Part shown: one piece after another, positions 11,994-24,243 of the stretch | Layout: the number at the start of each line of letters is the position of its first letter | Numbering within the stretch: the first letter of the stretch is position 1 | Origin: Flaccisagitta enflata | Taxonomy: Eukaryota; Chaetognatha; Sagittoidea; Aphragmophora | Reading direction: 5' to 3' | Length of the DNA: 64,000 nt | Assembly: GCA_965153355.1 (NCBI GenBank) | Contig: OZ231126.1 | Span: 73,284,001 to 73,348,000, forward strand | Translations under genes and position numbers: made by a program | The notes under the pieces: model-generated | What the model saw: only the letters and a program-made list of their open reading frames with translations | The model's database searches: none | Told to the model about the DNA's origin: nothing

Positions 11994-12535
11994 GGGCAGT
12001 GGCCCCGAAGGGGATGAAGTCCTGTAGAACACAAGGGCACTTTCGTTCGTGCGTCCATTCATTTGTCTGTTCGTTTTTTCATTCGTTCGTCCCCCCCTAG
12101 ACCCTCTCAGGCCTGAAATCTGCCGTCTCAGGCCTCTACCCTCTCAGGCCTGAAATCTGCTCTCTCAGGCCTTGAATCTGCCCTCTCAAGCCTGAAATCT
12201 GCCCTCTCAGGCATGAAATCTGTCCACTCAGGCCTTAAATCTGCCCTCTCAGATTCAAGGCCTGAGATTTCAGGCCTGAGAGGGTAGATTTCAGGCCTGA
12301 GAGGGTAGATTTCAGGCCTGAGAGGGCAGATTTCAGGCCTGAGAGGGCCTAGGGGGGATGGATGAATGGAGGGACGGACAAATGGACGAACGGACGCACG
12401 AACGAAAGTCCCCCTGTGTTCTACATGACTTCGTCCCCTTTGGGGCCGCTGCCCTGCTTCCTCTCACTCCAATTCACAATCATGCAAAGCAGGGCAACGG
12501 GTATTGCTGACCACATATTGCCCTTGGGCGACCTG
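11994..12535 (+). mobile_element. Family A fold-back element
   Basis: Starts GGGCAGTGGCCCCGAAGGGG, then GAAGTCCTGTAGAACACA. A central array of CCTCTCAGGCCTGAAATCTG runs in both orientations, so the left half folds on the right half, which ends CTTCGTCCCCTTTGGGGCCG. An outer tail has AGGGCAACGGGTATTGCTGA and CCCTTGGGCGACCTG before a T run. Non-coding. Confidence 0.85.
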
Positions 12536-12556
12536 TTTTTTTCTCTTTTCTTACTT

Positions 12557-13014
12557 CCCAAAGGGCCGATGTCCTCTAGGACACAGGGGGGAATTTCCAT
12601 ATGTCCATCCATCCATACATCCATCCATCTGTCCGTCCATCTGTCTGTTGGTCCATCCATCCATCCATCTGTCCGTCCGTACATCCCCCCCTGAAGCTTC
12701 TCAAGCCTCAAATTCCCATTGAATAACAAGGAAAATTTACAAAATGCAATCTTCCCATTGAATAACATGGAAAATTTACAAAAAAGCAAAAAATGCATAT
12801 TTCGCATTGAATAACATGGAAAATTAATGAAAAATGAGAAAATGCAAAACTCCCATTGAATTACATGGAAAATTGACACGAAATTGAAAAAATGCAAAAT
12901 TCCCATCAAATACCATGGAAAATTGCCCCTAAGGCCTCAAATATACCCTCACAGGACGTATGGAAATTTACCCCAAGCAGGGCATCGGGTACCGCTGACC
13001 ATGTGCGATCCTTG
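12557..13014 (+). mobile_element. Family A related element with ATTGAATAACATGG array
   Basis: Begins near CCCAAAGGGCCGATGTCC with GGACACAGGGG, a CCATCCATCCATC array, then several spaced copies of CCCATTGAATAACATGGAAA (12714-12930), and ends CAGGGCATCGGGTACCGCTG with ATGTGCGATCCTTG. Confidence 0.75.
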
Positions 13015-13017
13015 TTC

Positions 13018-13277
13018 TCTTTAGATGCGTCCTCGCATCTCTATAGGAGGTCGTGTCTGTCTGTTGGTCACGCAAACCTTTAAATCGCGAAATCAGAGGC
13101 CCTTTCATCCAAAAAAACAGCACCAATACACTCTTTCACTCATTCTATCACTTAATCATTTATTATATCATTCATTCATTCATTTATTCATTCATTCATA
13201 AAAAAACATTCACTAATGAAAAACATTCATTCACATAGGACGCATCGTTGGCCTACTTGGCCTACTTGGCCTTGTTT
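13018..13277 (+). mobile_element. Family B element, AGATGCG subfamily
   Basis: Hairpin AGATGCG-TCCT-CGCATCT at 13023-13040, CTATAGGAGGTCGTGTCTG, an ATTCATTC array, and far end AGGACGCATCGTTGGCC with TTGGCCTTG before TTTT. The distal GACGCATC is the inverse complement of the hairpin's first arm GATGCGTC. Lies directly after a family A element. Confidence 0.82.
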
Positions 13278-13574
13278 TCTTATTTCTTTTTTTTCCTTTA
13301 TTCCTCTTTTTCTCTTTCTTTTTTCCCTCTTTTTTTCTTTTTTATTTTATCCTCACCGAGGGGCCCTGCGTCCCCCCAGTACCGAGCCTCTATCAAATTG
13401 CAAAGATTGTATAGGCCTGTGTCCGGCTCTGAGCATATCAAATGAACTTCGCCGCCCCGACACTATTGACGCTCTTGCCGACGCAAATGTGTGCCTTCAC
13501 GAACAAGGAACTGGCGCGCGGCTCCAAACGGAAGCTCGACGGAAAACTTTGGCGTATAAGCAAATCCCCGAAAT

Positions 13575-14018
<444 letters not shown>

Positions 14019-14021
<3 letters not shown>

Positions 14022-14380
14022 TCTAGATCTCGTTATCATATTACGGTTTGATACTTCTTTCTTAGGCAAAGAAAAGTGACGATGATGAAATGTCTGCATA
14101 AACATTGCTTAAAGTGAAAATACTATCGCAAAAAAGACATAAAAATCTAGAGTACGGCAAAGACTCAAATGCAATGATAAGGAATGTTCTAGGGTCTTAT
14201 AATGGCCTTGCATTCAATACTAGAGGAAATCATTTTACAAAAAGTGAAACGAGGTGGTGGGTGGGACGTTGACCGGGTATCCAGTTGAAAAATAGCTGGT
14301 TAGTGAAATAGGGTGGTTAGGTGGTCGAGGGTGGTCGGTGGAGGTAAGTGCTGGTAGGTGGTGATTTCCAGCCCACAGCG
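14019..14380. other. No gene recognised
   Basis: AT-rich sequence leading into a GGTGGTTAGGTGGTCG-rich segment. No exon signature seen. Confidence 0.4.
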
Positions 14381-14382
14381 CA

Positions 14383-14457
14383 CCGCCACCGCCACCACCA
14401 CCACCACCACCACCACCACCACCACCACCACCACCACCACCACCTCCGCCACCGCCG
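14383..14457. repeat. (CCA)n microsatellite
   Basis: CCACCG then pure CCA; encodes poly-Thr, poly-Pro or poly-Gly artefact frames. Confidence 0.95.
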
Positions 14458-14749
14458 CTGTCTCGCGGTTCGCCTCTAAATGCCCTAATCGTCATCATTT
14501 CTTTCCCCTTCCGCAGTTGTGCAATGTCTATGATATGTTTTTATTCGACGATTCGCCACATAAAAACGCAGAAAAAAAAATGTTATTTTTCATATTTTTC
14601 TCTCTCTGTCTCTGTCTGTCGGTCTGTCTCTCTCTCTCTCTCTCTCCAATTTTTTCTCTCTTTGCATCTTCAAATTGATGCTAATGGTTTCGACGCTGAA
14701 GCTGAACTCGTCTTTCGCGTACGAACCAACCAGCTTTTACAGCCAGTAT

Positions 14750-14752
<3 letters not shown>

Positions 14753-14829
<77 letters not shown>
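14753..14829. repeat. (GA)n microsatellite
   Basis: Pure GA tract. Confidence 0.96.
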
Positions 14830-14830
<1 letters not shown>

Positions 14831-14943
14831 GTGGAGAAAAACAAACAGACAAGAAAAGACGTTAAGACAAGACAAGAATAAGACATGCACAAAGACTCTG
14901 TATTCATTTTTCAGACATGGAGAAAGGTAAACTGGATGTAAAG

Positions 14944-15253
<310 letters not shown>

Positions 15254-15492
15254 GTAAAAACCGAGACAAACACACACAGAAACAGAAAGAAAGACACAGA
15301 GGGAAACACACGCACATACGCGATAGACATGTAGAATAGAACTCACTTTACACAACAAATGTAAACTCGAAAATCGACGAGTGGAGAGAAAAGGAGAAAA
15401 GGTCGGCCAGCGCAAACATTGAAATTGTTTGTTGCCTCTTCTTTTGTTGCTTTAAGTTAGGAACTGAAATTTGGCGATCAGCTGAATGCATG

Positions 15493-15493
<1 letters not shown>

Positions 15494-15573
<80 letters not shown>
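15494..15573. repeat. (GA)n microsatellite
   Basis: Pure GA tract flanked by unique AT-rich DNA. Confidence 0.96.
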
Positions 15574-15578
<5 letters not shown>

Positions 15579-15857
15579 GCGCATAGATTGACGACTATGA
15601 TACCATTTGCATATTGGTGTGATATAGAAATATATAGTCGACAGATTGATGGTTGTGTTGCTTTGATTTGAATGGGGAAACAAAAGATCCAATGGCAATG
15701 CAGAATGTAAATTTACTGTAAATGGGTTAGTACCTGTTTATTAATTTGACTTTTGAAAAAAAGACTGACCTGTATCCAGCAAGTAGTGAAATACATAAGT
15801 CATAAAGTCCTGAGTGGGACAAACAACTGAGTTTAACAGGATCTGTCTAGTGCAGCC

Positions 15858-17180
15858 AGTGTCCCCAAATTGGATAATTAGTAGCAAGATCTGGATAGTA
15901 ACGGAGGTACCTTAGATAGTATAAAAATAATCTGGATACCAACTACTAATCTAGATACTAAATGAAATTTTTTAAGATAGTGCCGGATATTATTATTTTT
16001 TTAAATTTTGAGGTTTTTTTTCAATTTAAAAACAATTGTCAAACCAATAAAATCTTAAAAAACATTTTGATAAATATCTCAATTTTACTTATCATGAGTT
16101 TATTAAACTTAGATTCTGGTTAAAGCTATGTATAAAATTATTTGAGATCAATTCACAATATATTTAACAGAATGTAAATGTGTAATTAGAAAATAATTAG
16201 AATTTCATTTTTTTGTAGGTCTATTTGAATGAAAAATTATGAAGTTAATGATATGAAATTTAGACAGAGTTACCACACTAGGTAATCTGTAACGTAAAAC
16301 AATGATATGAAACTCCAAGGTTGCTTGGAATTGCTGGGATTGTGCTTAGGGTTGCTCAGGGTTGCTGATTGCTTTGGTTGATGGTATTGTTTGTCATGCA
16401 GTGAAGTACTATTGTTATTGATCATTGTTATTGATCATAGTGGAGTTCTTTCTAACAATGCAACCCTACACCACCCCAAGCAACCCAGAGCAACCTCGAG
16501 TAAACCCCGAGCTTGAAGTTAATTCAGGGTTAAACCCCAAGCAACCCCTGGGGTTTAATCTCACCCCAAATTACAGGGTGTACCAAGTGTTAAACCCATA
16601 CAAATCAAGAATGAGAGCCTTTGAAGCTTTCACTATCTCTCACAATACCTAACTCTTGCTTAGGGTTAAATTAATCATAAATAGAGATAAATAAACAAGC
16701 AAGAACCATTCTTTGCTGAAAAATTATCTTGGTTGCACAGGAAAGATTTGATTATCTTCTTCTTGTTTCTCTCCCCCCTATATTTCACTACAAAAAATTG
16801 TGTGAGCTAAGATCCATGTTTTGAATGACCTGATAAGTAAGAATTTCTATTGGGAATTTCTTTTGTTATAAAGTGGTGCATATAGCCAATAAACATGAAG
16901 GATCTAAGCACATCAGGTCAAAAGCTCCGAAACTGTCAATTTGTCATATAAACATAGAAAAATCGTACAAACATTCAAGCAAGCTACTTTCAAGTGCATT
17001 AAAAGGACTGAGCAAAACTAAGCTTTAAAAGCAATTGCACTTTGTTGGCGCTGCCTTATAGTATAATCTTTATGTTTAGATAGTAAACTAGATAGTGAAG
17101 GAAAAAATTTAGCTACTATCTAGATAGTAATAGCCATCAACTTGGATAGTAGCTCCAAAAACCACTTGGGGACACTGGCC
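15858..17180. mobile_element. AT-rich terminal-inverted-repeat element, 1.3 kb
   Basis: Left end AGTGTCCCCAA(A)TTGG and right end CCACTTGGGGACACT are inverted repeats; both sides carry ...GTGCAGCC (15850-15857 and 17181-17188), compatible with an 8-bp target duplication as in hAT elements. Sub-terminal TAGATAGTA/ATCTGGATA motifs repeat. The interior is AT-rich with a GGGTTGCTTGG / CCAAGCAACCC inverted segment. No transposase frame, so non-autonomous; the superfamily is inferred from target-site size only. Confidence 0.65.
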
Positions 17181-17391
17181 GTGCAGCCCCAAGCCAAACC
17201 AGACGCGGACTGCCTTCCTAAAATTGATTGAAGTCTGAAATTCGATGAAAAGTCAAATGATAGGACGTATGAATGGCTGTGCCTAACCATAAAAGTCTGT
17301 TATTACCAGAGATAACAACCTAACATCGACAGAGATGTCAATAAAAGCATGTCGAAACAATATGTCGGAATGACGAAAAGAGGAGGATGTA

Positions 17392-17567
17392 CAGTCAAAC
17401 CCAGCGCTAAAGGACCCGCCTCTAACAGAATTATGCTTCATAAGGGAAACAAATTCATAGTCCCTTCAACTTTTTCTTTTCAATTCTTTTATTCACTCTG
17501 ACAGAATTCCCCTTGTAACAGATAATCTTTGTTGCCCCTTGTAATCCTTTAGAGCGGGATTTACCTG
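17392..17567. mobile_element. Tigger/pogo-like MITE, 176 bp
   Basis: Flanked by TA on both sides. Left end CAGTCAAACCC...TAAAGGA; right end TCCTTTAGAGCGGGATTTACCTG is its imperfect inverse. Size and ends resemble the element at 55581-55755. Short length and no frame indicate a MITE. Confidence 0.75.
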
Positions 17568-17605
17568 TAATTGGCTAATGATCCAAAGAATGGAAAACAG
17601 ATTAC

Positions 17606-17606
17606 G

Positions 17607-17646
<40 letters not shown>

Positions 17647-17661
17647 TATCTGCGTGCGTGA
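17606..17661. repeat. (GCGT)n microsatellite
   Basis: Tetranucleotide GTGC repeat with one interruption. Confidence 0.95.
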
Positions 17662-17859
17662 AGCAACGAAAGTTACTGCAAAATCTACGTTGATCGCCGG
17701 GGAATGAAAGGAGGGTGGAGAACCAAAATGGGTCTAATGAGAATCGCTGATCGCGATATAGAAACAGATTCAGCAGAGGTGATAAAACTGATGAGTTTTG
17801 GCCAAAGGAATCAGCGCCGAAGCGAAGAAGAGCGAATCTCTCAAAGATGGACTGAGGAA

Positions 17860-18034
17860 GTGTTTCTAGTGACCGCCAAAAACGCGTTTATTCCCGTCAA
17901 ACGCGTTTACAGCGTGAACACATACTCAAGAATTTTAACTGTCCCATGAGAGAGTGAACAAAGTGAGTGAGCGAGCCCATGAACAGAGCGAGCGAGTGAG
18001 CGAAGCGAGTGAGTGGAGTAAGCGGTGCACGGCG
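17860..18034 (+). mobile_element. Family C element, truncated at its 3' side
   Basis: AGTGTTTCTAGTGACCGCC, ACGCGTTTATTCCCGT, GAACACATACTCAAGAA and a GAGTGAGCGAGC array, then breaks off near GCGGTGCACGGCG without the distal terminal repeat. Confidence 0.75.
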
Positions 18035-18206
18035 GAACGATTAACGGACAAAGACAATTTTGAGTGTGCAGACCCCGGACTGGTCAAGGAGGGCCCCACG
18101 GCGTGTGAGGAACATCAAACACCCGTTGGCAAATTAGTCTGAAGGCAAAAAATTGATTACAAGACACTTATGTAATAGTGAAAAAATCTTGGTACCCGAC
18201 GTAATC

Positions 18207-19152
18207 TTTTTAGATGCGTCCTCGCATCTCTATAAAAGGGTGTGTCCCTGTGTCTGTCTGTCTGTCTGAATGTCTGTCTGTCTGTCTGTCCGTCACGCGA
18301 AAATTTCAAAACGCTCTTTTCAAGGTTTTCTCTTTATTCTCTTCATGTATCTTCTTGTCTCTTATATTTCATTTGTCTCTTCCATCTCTTTCGTCTCTTT
18401 TGTCTCTTTTTGTCTCTTTTGTCTCCTATATGTCTCTTATGTCTCCTATATGTCTCTTATATATCTTATGTCTCTTATTTCTCTTATGTATCTTAGGTCT
18501 CTTAGGTCTCTTAGGTCTCTCATGTCTCTCATGTCTCTTATGTCTCTTTGTCTCTGTTGTCTCCTATATGTCTCCTACATGTCTCCAATGTCTCCTATAT
18601 GTCTCATATGTCTCCTATGTCTCTTATATCTCATATCTCTTATATCTCTTATATCTCTTATATGTCTCTTATATCTCTTATATCTCTTATGTCTCTTATG
18701 TCTCTTCATGTCTCTTCATGTCTCTATATGTCTCTTATGTCTCCTCATGTCTCTTCATGTCTCTCCATATCTCTCCATGTCTCTCAAAGTCCCTTCATGT
18801 CTCTTCTTGAGGATGGGGAGGCGTGGGGGGGAGGGGTGGGGAGGCGTGGGGGGAAGGATGGGGGGAGGGGTGGGGAGGCGAGGGGGGAGGGGTGGGGAAG
18901 CGTGGGGGGAGTGGGGTGGAGGCGTGGGGGTGGGGTGGGGGGGAGGGGTGGGGAGGCGTGGGGAGGCGTGGGGGGTAGGGGAGAAGAGGCGTGGGGGGTA
19001 GAGAGGAATCAGTTTATATTTTTCTCTTTATCTCTGAATATTTGTATTTTAATATTGTTATATCTTAATATCTTTATATCTTAATAATTTGTATGATGAT
19101 ATCTTACGTCTAAAGAGGACGCATCTATTGGACATCTCTTGGCCTTGTTTTC
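18207..19152 (+). mobile_element. Family B element, AGATGCG subfamily, expanded interior
   Basis: Hairpin AGATGCG-TCCT-CGCATCT at 18212-18229 after a T run, CTATAAAAGGG, a GTCTGTCT array, then a long TGTCTCTTA-type array (about 18350-18800), a G-rich segment (18810-19010) and the far end AGGACGCATCTATTGGACA with CTTGGCCTTG before TTTT. At about 945 bp it is several times longer than typical copies because of the internal arrays. Frames of 178-243 codons across it are array products. Confidence 0.8.
18810..19010 (+). other. G-rich segment with repeated GGGGAGGCGTGGGG
   Basis: About 200 bases in which runs of three to six G recur at short spacing. The pattern satisfies simple G-quadruplex rules many times on the plus strand. 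Confidence 0.8.
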
Positions 19153-19453
19153 ATTCACCTACATTATTCTGCGAGTTAGAGCTTATTTACTGCTCGAGAA
19201 AATCATGTGACCATGCAAATTGAAGCAGCAAACATAAATTCTATTGAAATCCCATCTTTGATACTACTGGAAAGTCGCGTCAACCGCTTCTGCTGTCTCT
19301 ATTGAGGATATGCTTGGAATTTTTATTGACAATATTCATTCGTGTCACTATCTGACTGTACCTCTTTTTGTCGGTATGTCTGTCGGTACATCTATGTCTA
19401 TCTCTGTCCGTTTGTCTATCCCTGTCTGTCCGTATGTGTCTATCCATATGGTT

Positions 19454-19454
<1 letters not shown>

Positions 19455-19504
<50 letters not shown>
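19455..19504. repeat. (CT)n microsatellite
   Basis: 50 bp of CT preceded by degenerate TGTCTATC. The stretch from 19152 to here shows no gene. Confidence 0.95.
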
Positions 19505-19507
<3 letters not shown>

Positions 19508-19738
19508 CGCCCTCCACATAATTTTGTTTGTATCTGTCTTAGTGTGTGTGTTTGTCCTGTTTGTATATATTTGCAAATATGTATAAAAAGAAACACTCAT
19601 CTTGATGCACTACTCCCGGGAGAACATTATCGCTTTCTGAAGACGTTCAGAGCTTTCGATGCCGTTGTAACCGCCTGTTTTGGCTACGACCTGGACCCAT
19701 TTTACATGAGATACCTGAAAGAGTTTGAAAACGAAACG

Positions 19739-19904
19739 AAAACAAGGCCGGATACACGGCCATCAGTTGCGGACGGGTGGGCAGGGGCGGAAATATGCGT
19801 TTTCCCACTTTTCAACTCGAGCGTGACCGACCAACCGACCAACCGACCAACCGACCGACGGACGGACAAAGTCTCTCATAGAGTTGCGTGTCCGCAACTA
19901 AAAG
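19739..19904 (-). mobile_element. Family B element, AGTTGCG subfamily, complete
   Basis: Starts AACAAGGCCGGATACACGGC with CAGTTGCGGACGGGTGGG, and ends with hairpin AGTTGCG-TGTC-CGCAACT (19882-19899) followed by AAAAG. Both arms and the distal copy have TT where the main type has TC, with matching AA on the partner strand. Interior GACCAACC array. Confidence 0.88.
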
Positions 19905-20036
19905 AAGAGCTGGATGGATCTGCAAATACCGATATTTCCAAAATTGCATGTGTTGTTAGAACACTTGCCCGAAGAATTGGCGCGCACAGGTGCTTAAACT
20001 ATGACTGCATTCTCATATATTTGCTTGCCCGTATTA

Positions 20037-20171
20037 AGGGCGTTTTTCTAGTGAAAACAAATAGCGCGTTTGTTCCCGTTGGACGTGTTAACTGCGTGAA
20101 CACATATCTATGAATTTCACTGTCACTGGCCCGTTAGACACGCGATTGTCTTTGACTAGAAACACCCTCTA
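20037..20171 (+). mobile_element. Family C element, short form
   Basis: GGGCGTTTTTCTAGTGA at the start and TTGACTAGAAACACCCTC at the end, with CGCGTTTGTTCCCGTTGG and GAACACATAT between. It lacks the GAGCGA array and any nested family B copy. Confidence 0.8.
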
Positions 20172-20172
20172 G

Positions 20173-20283
<111 letters not shown>

Positions 20284-20598
20284 TTATTTGCGTGCTTTCC
20301 TTTGCGTGCATGCTGGTAAACATAAATGCATGTGCATGTATTTTTCTTTTTTTCTTTTTGAGTGTGTGAAGTAATTACGAAAATGAAATTTGACATTTTA
20401 TGATTGGGATCCTCCATAAGACACGGAACAGCTTTGCTGAATGAATCTACGGGGTAAGCATAACACGCGGATTTCGATGCGCACTACAAAGGATACATTG
20501 TCAAAGATTTGAATGCCTCCTCGTACGCGAAAAAGTTGCTTAAAAGCGTAACGGTCTACAACGCTCGTCACATCTGAAATATCAAATTTATGTTACTC

Positions 20599-20851
20599 GT
20601 TTTTAGATGCGTCCTCGCATCTCTATAAGAGGGTCTGTCCGTCCGTCCGTCCGTCGGTCCGTCCGTCCGTTACACCTCCTTGAAAATCGCAGTTTTTGGC
20701 AATTTTCAGCCGCGAGGATGTCACGCACTTTAGTCAAACACTCTTTATGATGTCTTTTCATCTATCTGTCCGTCCAAGTCGAGCGCCAAAGTCAATACAC
20801 GCAGAGAGACAGTCAGGACGCATCGTTGCCTGATCCGGCTTGTTTTTTTGC
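20599..20851 (+). mobile_element. Family B element, AGATGCG subfamily
   Basis: Hairpin AGATGCG-TCCT-CGCATCT at 20605-20622, CTATAAGAGGGTCTGTCC, a GTCCGTCC array, GTTACACCTCCTTGAAAATC and far end AGGACGCATCGTTGCC with TCCGGCTTG before a T run. The distal arm GACGCATC matches. The 20282-20598 stretch before it has no recognised gene. Confidence 0.82.
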
Positions 20852-21378
20852 AAACGTCGGATTTGTAGTTTTGAATTGTTGAAAAGTATTTATATTCAAA
20901 CCTATTAAAATTTTTTTTCTGGTAAATTACCAGTAAAGGCACTCTCGCCGACCGGAAAAAAATCGTAAAATTTTTTTTTTCAGTTCCTTCTCTCCCCTCA
21001 TTACATTCACAAGCCTCTGCACTTACAGCCATGGCCAGGAATAAGGCACAAAAAATCACTAATACCTCGGTCAATCATGCTGATGACGAATCCGTAACCC
21101 AAATCCTTGTATGTTTTATCGTTTTCCGAAAACTTGACTTTCATATCTCGATAACTTTTTTTTCCTCTGACCAGCGAAGAATCTTCAATTTTCATTCTCT
21201 TCGGTAAAGGTCATTCATACCTCACGTAATCTAGAACCAAAAAGTTACCGCAGTTCATGAGTGACATATTTCCCCCAAAAAAGATCTGTGGGTGTAATAC
21301 GGTGGCGAGTACACATTCGTACAGTTTCAATAATTTGGCAAATGAGAAGTAACCAAAGATTCATTGTAAACGCAGCTT

Positions 21379-21380
<2 letters not shown>
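20852..21380. other. No convincing gene
   Basis: AT-rich DNA. A short minus frame (20745-21074) starts with a hydrophobic, signal-peptide-like stretch but reads on into the family B element, and its neighbour frame is closed. I do not call it a gene. Confidence 0.35.

Positions 21381-21381
<1 letters not shown>

Positions 21382-21468
<87 letters not shown>
21382..21468. repeat. (GA)n microsatellite
   Basis: Pure GA tract of about 86 bp. Confidence 0.97.
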
Positions 21469-21469
<1 letters not shown>

Positions 21470-21527
21470 ATGTCCGTCACACAAAAATCTAAATGACGCG
21501 AAAATGAAAAAACTATTTTTTAGTATC

Positions 21528-21803
21528 ACGGCCCCTGCTCGGCCGGGTTACAGCCCCCGTCCACCCGTATACTACCTCTGCCCATCCACATTACTGCCCC
21601 TGCCCAACCGTAAGTGACTCCTTATTGGCCGTGTATCCAGCCTTGTTTGATTTTTAGTCGCGGACACGCGACTCTAGAACTTGCCGTGTCGGTCAGTCGG
21701 TCTGTTGGTCCGTCATGTAATGTTTTTGATTCGCGAGTGGTTTCGGCATTATTGCCCCCTGCCCAACCGTCCGCGACTGGGGTGCCGTGTAACCGGCCTT
21801 GTT
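21528..21803 (+). mobile_element. Family B: distal end of one copy, then a complete copy
   Basis: 21528-21647 holds only the distal half (GCCCCTGCCCAACCG, GTATCCAGCCTTG). A complete copy follows after a T run, with hairpin AGTCGCG-GACA-CGCGACT at 21656-21673, GCCGTGTCGGTCAGTC, and far end CGTCCGCGACTGGGGTGCC with GGCCTTG before TT. Confidence 0.82.
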
Positions 21804-21902
21804 AATCATGAGCTTGCTTGGCTCAACTTGGCTATGTCTTTCTGTTTGTTGGTCTGTCCTCTTGGTTACATTTTCTTTTACCTTGTTTCTTGGGTCAAAG
21901 GA

Positions 21903-22180
21903 AAACAAGGCCGGGCACACTAGGTAAGTGATGGCAACCAATGGTTGTTTGACTGACTGACTGGCAAAGTAGATAACTTTTATAGTTTTATTATGATATA
22001 CCACTCTTTTCTAATTTTGCAGTGGCCTATAACGCATATACGCGACTTAACTAATTTGTTCTTGCAAGTCATAGCCTGAGTTGGTCAGTCATTTAGTCAG
22101 TTAGTTGTTCATAGTCACTTTTCAGGGTTTTCCGCTCCTGCCCACCCAAGACTGCTGTCTATCCGGCCTTGTATATATAA
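21903..22180. mobile_element. Family B remnants
   Basis: ACAAGGCCGGGCACAC with a GACTGACTGACTGG array, then an ACGCGACTTAACTAA fragment, then in plus sense GTCAGTCATTTAGTCAG to CTATCCGGCCTTG. Two badly decayed copies in opposite directions. Confidence 0.55.
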
Positions 22181-23880
22181 GCTAAGGTTCCTGATCTCAT
22201 ATTTGATCTTAAGTTGATATATACACGATGAAATGATAAAAAATATTGTAATCAGAATAATTCACATTTCATTCTTTAAACAAGAAAAGCTAGGACACAG
22301 AGCATAAACAGTTAGGCTAAGGGAAGGGGCAGAGTTAAAACAATAGTCTAGTATTCAACAAAATGAAGTTTGAAGAACAGAAATACTGTTGTAGGCTGTT
22401 TCTATGATCTCTTTTTTGCGAGATGGCGAAAAAGGCCAATTTCAAAATTGAGAAAAGTTGACAAAAACGTCCATAATCAGATAGCTTATGTCAATATGAA
22501 CATGGTTCAAAAACTGAATTTTGTTACTGATCCTCGGTTTTCATGTAAATTAAGCTGAAATGCAACAAATAATGATTGAAAATAAGCAAAAATTGAGCTG
22601 TTATAGTCAGCAAAACCCAAAAAATGTGAATTTTTTACTAAATCACAGTTCAAGAACCCAATCAGACCTGATTCTGCTGAAAAAAATTGAGATTTCAATT
22701 TTTTTGAAAATTCTCTAAAAGTAGCTGTTTTTGGCTGGTTGGGCCAGTTGACAAAAATTTACTGAATCTTCCTATAACAATCAATTTAAGTGGACATTCT
22801 CTGAAAGAACCACTGTGCAAAATTACAGCCAAATCGGACGAATATTTTAGAAGTTATGCCGTTTTTTAAATTTTTGGGTGGTAGGCTGGTTGGGTTGGTT
22901 AGATGTGTCCAAGATGCACCAAAAGCTCTGTTCGTAATTGTTTCAGTACAGTATTGATCCATGCAAAGAACTTTTAGTCTTTCTCTAAGGGTTTCCAAGA
23001 TATGGGCATTTCATGATTTTTTTGGATTACCATTTTGCTGGGAGTTCATACATGCGCCGATAACAAAGAATTAACTACGGAGATTCATCGTGAAGCGTGA
23101 TTATTCTGCAACAATTTACCAACCAATCACATTGAAATTTTCATTATGACTGAATGCCCGGGAGTTAAGACCTGAAATTTTCAGTTTAGATGCAAAATTT
23201 CATGCTCTTTCTCATCATGTCGTTCAAATTTCCATCAGCAGTTTCACAATGGCGTGACAGTGACAGACTTAACTTGTGACATGAGCGTGACAGAAGAGTT
23301 GGGGGGTGTGCGGAATAATCACGCTTGAAGAAAAGTGTTATTACGCGGCCTTGGAGAGTCACAGTGACATGAAATTTGGAGCATATGTCCATCAAGTAGT
23401 CCTCTATAAGATAGAAACCTAAAAAGTAATTCACTTTAAAAACTAATAGCGTTTTAAAAAAAGATAATCGGCGTACTCAGATTTTGCTGTGAAATGGGGA
23501 AAAATTAGTAGGATCAAAGTTTGATGATAATACAATATTTGAACAACATAGCATTTACGCAGCAGGATGAAATTTTTTGTACATCACACCGGATTGATGA
23601 TAACTGATTAAAAACTGAGAAATGATCAGATTATCTATTTTTTTATAGGTTTTGCTTGTTATTTGCTTGTCCGGACAAAATCCGGACATGCCAATGTGGC
23701 CATTTTGACCTTATTTTTAGGCCCCCTAGGGGTAGGGGTGGTCACAAAAAATGGTTGGGCAAGGTAATCCAGGTAGTTAGGTAGGTCATCAAACCATAAA
23801 AACTTGTCACAATACAATACACATTGCAGTAACAGTGTTAACGTGGTGGTACGTTGGGTTCTCGCGTCGAAAAGAGATTG
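22181..23880. other. AT-rich non-coding stretch
   Basis: No domain or believable exon. Contains a short inverted pair CGTGATTATTCTGC / GCGGAATAATCACG (about 23095 and 23312) suggesting a decayed palindromic element, and GGCCCCCTAGGGGTAGGGG near 23720. Confidence 0.45.
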
Positions 23881-23947
23881 TGACATTCGCCTGTAGCGAT
23901 ATTGTCGCATTCAACAAGTTGGAGAAAAAAGAGGAACAAGAGCGATA

Positions 23948-24130
23948 ATGATGATAACAGCAACAACAACAAACACATCTACAACAACAGCATCTACAAT
24001 GACAACAAAATCTTCAACGACAAGATTGAACACAACATTCATGACTTCAACACTAACGACGAAAAAAAAACAACTATCACCAAAACAACCACAGACGACG
24101 AGAGAAAAAAATATCAATAAAGAATCTTCT
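23948..24130. other. CAA/ACA-rich low-complexity tract
   Basis: Degenerate AACAACAACA-type sequence that keeps Asn- and Thr-rich plus frames open. Compositional, no gene called. Confidence 0.5.
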
Positions 24131-24243
24131 TTAAAGCATCAGTTGATTTGCATCGATCTTCCGGCGTTGCGACAACAATCCTTGGCCGCGGCTTCGCTGG
24201 GAAGTTGGTCTTCAAGAAGTCGTCGACGAAGCATCGGACTTAC

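Noticed and set aside
18214-19084. Leucine/serine-rich 'membrane protein' frames
   Set aside because: They translate the TGTCTCTTA array and the G-rich block inside a family B element.
20602-20640. CTATAAGAG after the hairpin as a TATA-box promoter
   Set aside because: It is a conserved part of the family B end, often changed to CTACACC, and no transcript or initiator follows.
20745-21074. Secreted small protein on minus
   Set aside because: The hydrophobic start is followed by frames that enter a family B copy; no homologous pattern or splice support.
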